A DNA stretch of 7,204 nt from Desulfobacteraceae bacterium (GTDB taxonomy: Bacteria; Desulfobacterota; Desulfobacteria; Desulfobacterales; Desulfosalsimonadaceae): positions 1-7,204 of the forward strand of contig SLPT01000304.1 of NCBI GenBank assembly GCA_007131845.1. Reading direction: 5' to 3'. Below the pieces are notes generated by a model, which was not told where the DNA came from, ran no database searches, and worked only from the letters and a program-made list of their open reading frames with translations. Made by a program: the position numbers and the translations under genes. Below are positions 5,134 to 7,204 of the stretch, one piece after another (positions within the stretch are counted from its first letter, which is position 1; each line of letters starts with the position of its first letter).

Positions 5134-5204
5134 CAAACAACGGTATGGATGGCAAGGCTGTTCCGCATATCAGAGAAACGCCCATGAAAATAGCCGGATC
5201 CCTT

Positions 5205-5231
5205 TAAACGTTTTTTGTTCGGTACCGATAA
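5205..5231 (+). promoter_or_regulatory. flagellar sigma28 (FliA)-type promoter of the chemoreceptor gene
   Basis: TAAA (5205-5208), exactly 15 nt, then ACCGATAA (5224-5231) matches the sigma28 consensus TAAA-N15-GCCGATAA at all but one base. The start site would be near 5238-5240, about 50 nt before the ATG at 5288. Chemoreceptor genes are classic sigma28 targets. A weaker sigma70-like pair, TTGAAA (5237-5242) and TATAAC with a 19-nt spacer, lies downstream and is less convincing. Confidence 0.75.
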
Positions 5232-5287
5232 GGATCTTGAAAGAGAAAATTTTACACTCGGTATAACATGGGGATGGGGGAATCATA

Positions 5288-7054
5288 ATGCAGCGACTGA
5301 AAAACCTTAGCATCGGACAAAAACTCATCATTGGAATCATACTGCTTCTGGTGATTACGTCAACGGCCATTGGAACGCTTTCTTTTGTTCAATCCTCGGT
5401 GGCCTTGCAGGAGCAGGTGGAGGAGAATCTGCCCCTGATGGCTCAGGACGGCGCGCGCCTTGTCAACAGCTATATTGAAGGATATCGGACAGCCGTGGAA
5501 GGGGTTGCATCCAGGGATGTCATCGAGTCCATGGACTGGTCCAGGCAGCGCCGGGTACTGGAGGAGGAGACAGGGCGCCTGGGAATTCTGGGTATGGGGA
5601 TTATTGCACCGGACGGTGAAGCACGATATCCGGACGGATCCACCGCGCAGCTGGGTGACAGGAACTATTTCCGGCAGGCCATGAACGGCCGTACGGCCTT
5701 TTCCGATATCATCATCAGCCGGGTTATCAACCGGCCCGTTTTTATCGTTGCAGCACCGATCAGAAACGACCGGGACCAGGTGCAGGGCGTTTTGCTGGCC
5801 CGGCTGGACGGCACTCACCTCAGTGAAATCACGGATAATATCGGGTACGGCGAAACCGGCTACTCCTACATCATCGATTCCGCCGGCGTTCTCATCGCCC
5901 ACGGTAACCGGGAATTCGTGATGGATCAGCGAAATTTCATCGAAGAATCGGAAACCAATCCCGAATATGCTTCTCTCGCGGCAATGTTCCGGCAGATGAT
6001 CCGGGGAGAGTCCGGATTCGATGAGTACCCGTTCATGGGCTCGGACCGGTTTTTCGGGTATGCACCCATTGCCGGCACGAACTGGTCCATCGCCGTGGGT
6101 GCCCAGAAAGCGGATGTGTTCAGTGGAATCGTGGCCATGCGTTGGAACATTTTGTTTCTTTCCATAGCATGCGTCGCCATAGGAATTTTTCTTTCGCTGT
6201 TGCTTTCCAGAAGCATAACCAAACCGTTGAAACGGTCGGTTGAAACCCTTAACGCGGGCGCCCATCAGGTTTCATCGGCCTCCGGCGAGGTGGCATCGTC
6301 AAGCCAGGCCCAGGCCGAGGGTGCGAGCGAGCAGGCCTCGAGCCTGGAGCAGACATCGTCGTCGCTCGAGGAGATGGCTTCCCAGACCCGCCATAACGCG
6401 GACAACGCCGGCCAGGCGGATCAGGCCGTGCGGGAAACCGTGAAAATGGTGGAAAGCGGGGTCGCCTCCATGGAACGGATGAACAGCGCCATCAGTGAAA
6501 TCAAAACATCCACCGCCGAAACGTCGAAGATCATCAAAACCATCGACGAAATCGCGTTTCAGACCAACCTGCTTGCCCTCAACGCCGCCGTGGAAGCGGC
6601 CCGGGCGGGCGAGGCCGGCAAGGGGTTCGCCGTGGTGGCCGAAGAGGTCCGGAACCTGGCCATGCGCAGCGCCGAGGCCGCCAAAAATACCTCAGAACTC
6701 ATTGCCCGGTCCCAGGAAAACGCCGACAACGGCGTGGCCGTAAACGGGGAGGTTTCCGGCCAGTTATCGGCAATACAGGACAGCGCGGCAAAGATCAGCA
6801 CGCTGATCACGGAGATTTCGGCTGCATCCAAAGAACAGGCCCAGGGCATCGAACAGGTGAACATCGGGGTTGCCGAAATGGACAAGGTGGTGCAGCAGAA
6901 TGCCGCCAACGCCGAAGAATCCGCCAGCGCAGCCGAGGAGTTGTCCTCTCATGCCGCGGAGATGGAAAGGATTGCGGAAGAACTCGCAGTCATGGCAGGA
7001 TCATCCGCTGGAGAAACGGATTCAAAGGCCCTCATAATAAATGAGGACCAATAG
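5288..7054 (+). CDS. methyl-accepting chemotaxis protein, dCache sensor type
   Basis: The 588-residue receptor has transmembrane helix 1 at about 13-34, a periplasmic dCache-type sensor domain (about 35-283) and transmembrane helix 2 at about 287-306. Within the sensor, [17 protein letters not shown] (124-140) and the strand [11 protein letters not shown] are typical of dCache; the R-x-W-Y signature of amino-acid-binding dCache is not seen. After [12 protein letters not shown] (310-321), only the first HAMP helix is present. The second HAMP helix is missing and the long signalling coiled coil follows directly. The hairpin tip, [18 protein letters not shown] and following (about 419-470), is the CheA/CheW contact, flanked by Gln/Glu-rich methylation heptads. 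The C-terminus (INEDQ) lacks a CheR/CheB docking pentapeptide such as NWETF. The ATG has GGGGGA 6 nt upstream. Transcription is probably by sigma28. The ligand is unknown. Confidence 0.97.
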   Translation: MQRLKNLSIGQKLIIGIILLLVITSTAIGTLSFVQSSVALQEQVEENLPLMAQDGARLVNSYIEGYRTAVEGVASRDVIESMDWSRQRRVLEEETGRLGILGMGIIAPDGEARYPDGSTAQLGDRNYFRQAMNGRTAFSDIIISRVINRPVFIVAAPIRNDRDQVQGVLLARLDGTHLSEITDNIGYGETGYSYIIDSAGVLIAHGNREFVMDQRNFIEESETNPEYASLAAMFRQMIRGESGFDEYPFMGSDRFFGYAPIAGTNWSIAVGAQKADVFSGIVAMRWNILFLSIACVAIGIFLSLLLSRSITKPLKRSVETLNAGAHQVSSASGEVASSSQAQAEGASEQASSLEQTSSSLEEMASQTRHNADNAGQADQAVRETVKMVESGVASMERMNSAISEIKTSTAETSKIIKTIDEIAFQTNLLALNAAVEAARAGEAGKGFAVVAEEVRNLAMRSAEAAKNTSELIARSQENADNGVAVNGEVSGQLSAIQDSAAKISTLITEISAASKEQAQGIEQVNIGVAEMDKVVQQNAANAEESASAAEELSSHAAEMERIAEELAVMAGSSAGETDSKALIINEDQ

Positions 7055-7059
7055 CAAAT

Positions 7060-7089
7060 AAAAGCGGGGCGATCATGGGATTGCCCCGC
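7060..7089 (-). terminator. hairpin terminator between convergent genes
   Basis: GCGGGGCGATC (7064-7074) and GATTGCCCCGC (7079-7089) pair over 11 positions around the loop ATGG, with one G-T wobble when read on the plus strand (an A-C mismatch on the minus). On the minus strand the stem is followed at once by TTTTATTTG, the T-run needed for intrinsic termination, so it mainly serves the gene entering from the right. In the plus direction the tail is GGTAAAAAG, so it could protect the chemoreceptor mRNA end without being a classical terminator. It contains the stop codon of the minus-strand gene. Confidence 0.7.
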
Positions 7090-7204
7090 GGTAAAAAGCC
7101 AGCTTCCGTGCAGTCGGCCGGAAAGGGGCGATAAGGCTTTCCATCTCGTCTTCACCGGGCGGTTTCGTATCGCGCCCGGCAGCCGCCAGAAGTTCAACTT
7201 CCGA
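7073..7204 (-). CDS. C-terminal fragment of an unidentified protein, entering from the right edge
   Basis: On the minus strand, 43 codons run open from the window edge to TGA at 7075-7073. The translated tail is Ser-Glu-Val-Glu-Leu-Leu-rich at its visible start and ends FRPTARKLAFYRGAIP. I do not recognise the family. Support for coding comes from sensible amino-acid composition and codon use, and from a minus-strand terminator hairpin at its end (7060-7089). The frames on the opposite strand are broken by stops. The stop codon lies inside the hairpin and 18 nt from the convergent chemoreceptor stop. The start and most of the gene are outside the window. Confidence 0.5.
   Translation of the reverse strand, partial: SEVELLAAAGRDTKPPGEDEMESLIAPFRPTARKLAFYRGAIP

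Noticed and set aside
4854..5168. 104-codon minus-strand open frame overlapping the methyltransferase start and the palindrome
   Set aside because: Most of it is translation of the palindromic repeat, and it then enters the methyltransferase gene out of frame.
5360..6265. 301-codon minus-strand open frame under the chemoreceptor
   Set aside because: Shadow of a GC-rich coding region; low-complexity product with no family signature, while the plus strand encodes a full MCP.

Overview
The window comes from a moderately GC-rich Gram-negative bacterium. It is probably an anaerobic member of the Desulfobacterota (sulfate-reducer-like). This is inferred from the mix of a multi-[4Fe-4S] membrane ferredoxin, a rhodanese-linked ArsR regulator, a dCache chemoreceptor with only a stub of a HAMP domain, and dispersed intergenic repeats (a hexanucleotide ATCGAN repeat and a 123-bp palindromic element). 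No rRNA, tRNA, CRISPR array, transposase or phage gene is visible, so placement rests on gene style only.

Layout, left to right. (1) 1-1526, minus strand: a hotdog acyl-CoA thioesterase followed by an aldo/keto reductase that runs off the left edge, probably co-transcribed from a good sigma70-type promoter at 1563-1590. A hexamer repeat lies between the two genes. (2) 1710-2192, plus strand: a small exported L,D-transpeptidase (YkuD) that starts at GTG and converges on, and overlaps by 11 bp, the next gene. (3) 2182-3779, minus strand: a two-gene unit made of an ArsR-type repressor fused to a rhodanese domain and, 27 nt downstream, a NapH-like membrane polyferredoxin. Its promoter (TTGACA-N17-TATTTT) is overlapped at the -10 by a large inverted repeat, which is the likely autoregulatory operator. 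(4) 3780-4080: a gene-free stretch with a second copy of the hexamer repeat and a possible terminator. (5) 4081-4941, minus strand: a PrmA-like methyltransferase with a winged-helix-like N-terminus and a TTG start. (6) 4995-5117: a long imperfect palindrome, probably a dispersed MITE/REP-like element. (7) 5288-7054, plus strand: a methyl-accepting chemotaxis protein preceded by a near-consensus flagellar sigma28 promoter. (8) 7073-7204, minus strand: the 43-codon C-terminal end of a probable gene entering from the right. Its stop codon sits inside a terminator hairpin between the convergent genes.

The genes do not form one pathway. The most coherent functional unit is the ArsR-rhodanese/polyferredoxin pair. 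It looks like a self-regulated module in which sulfane-sulfur (persulfide) or thiol redox state controls a membrane electron-transfer protein. That function is inference, not shown by the sequence. The chemoreceptor appears to belong to the flagellar regulon through its own promoter.
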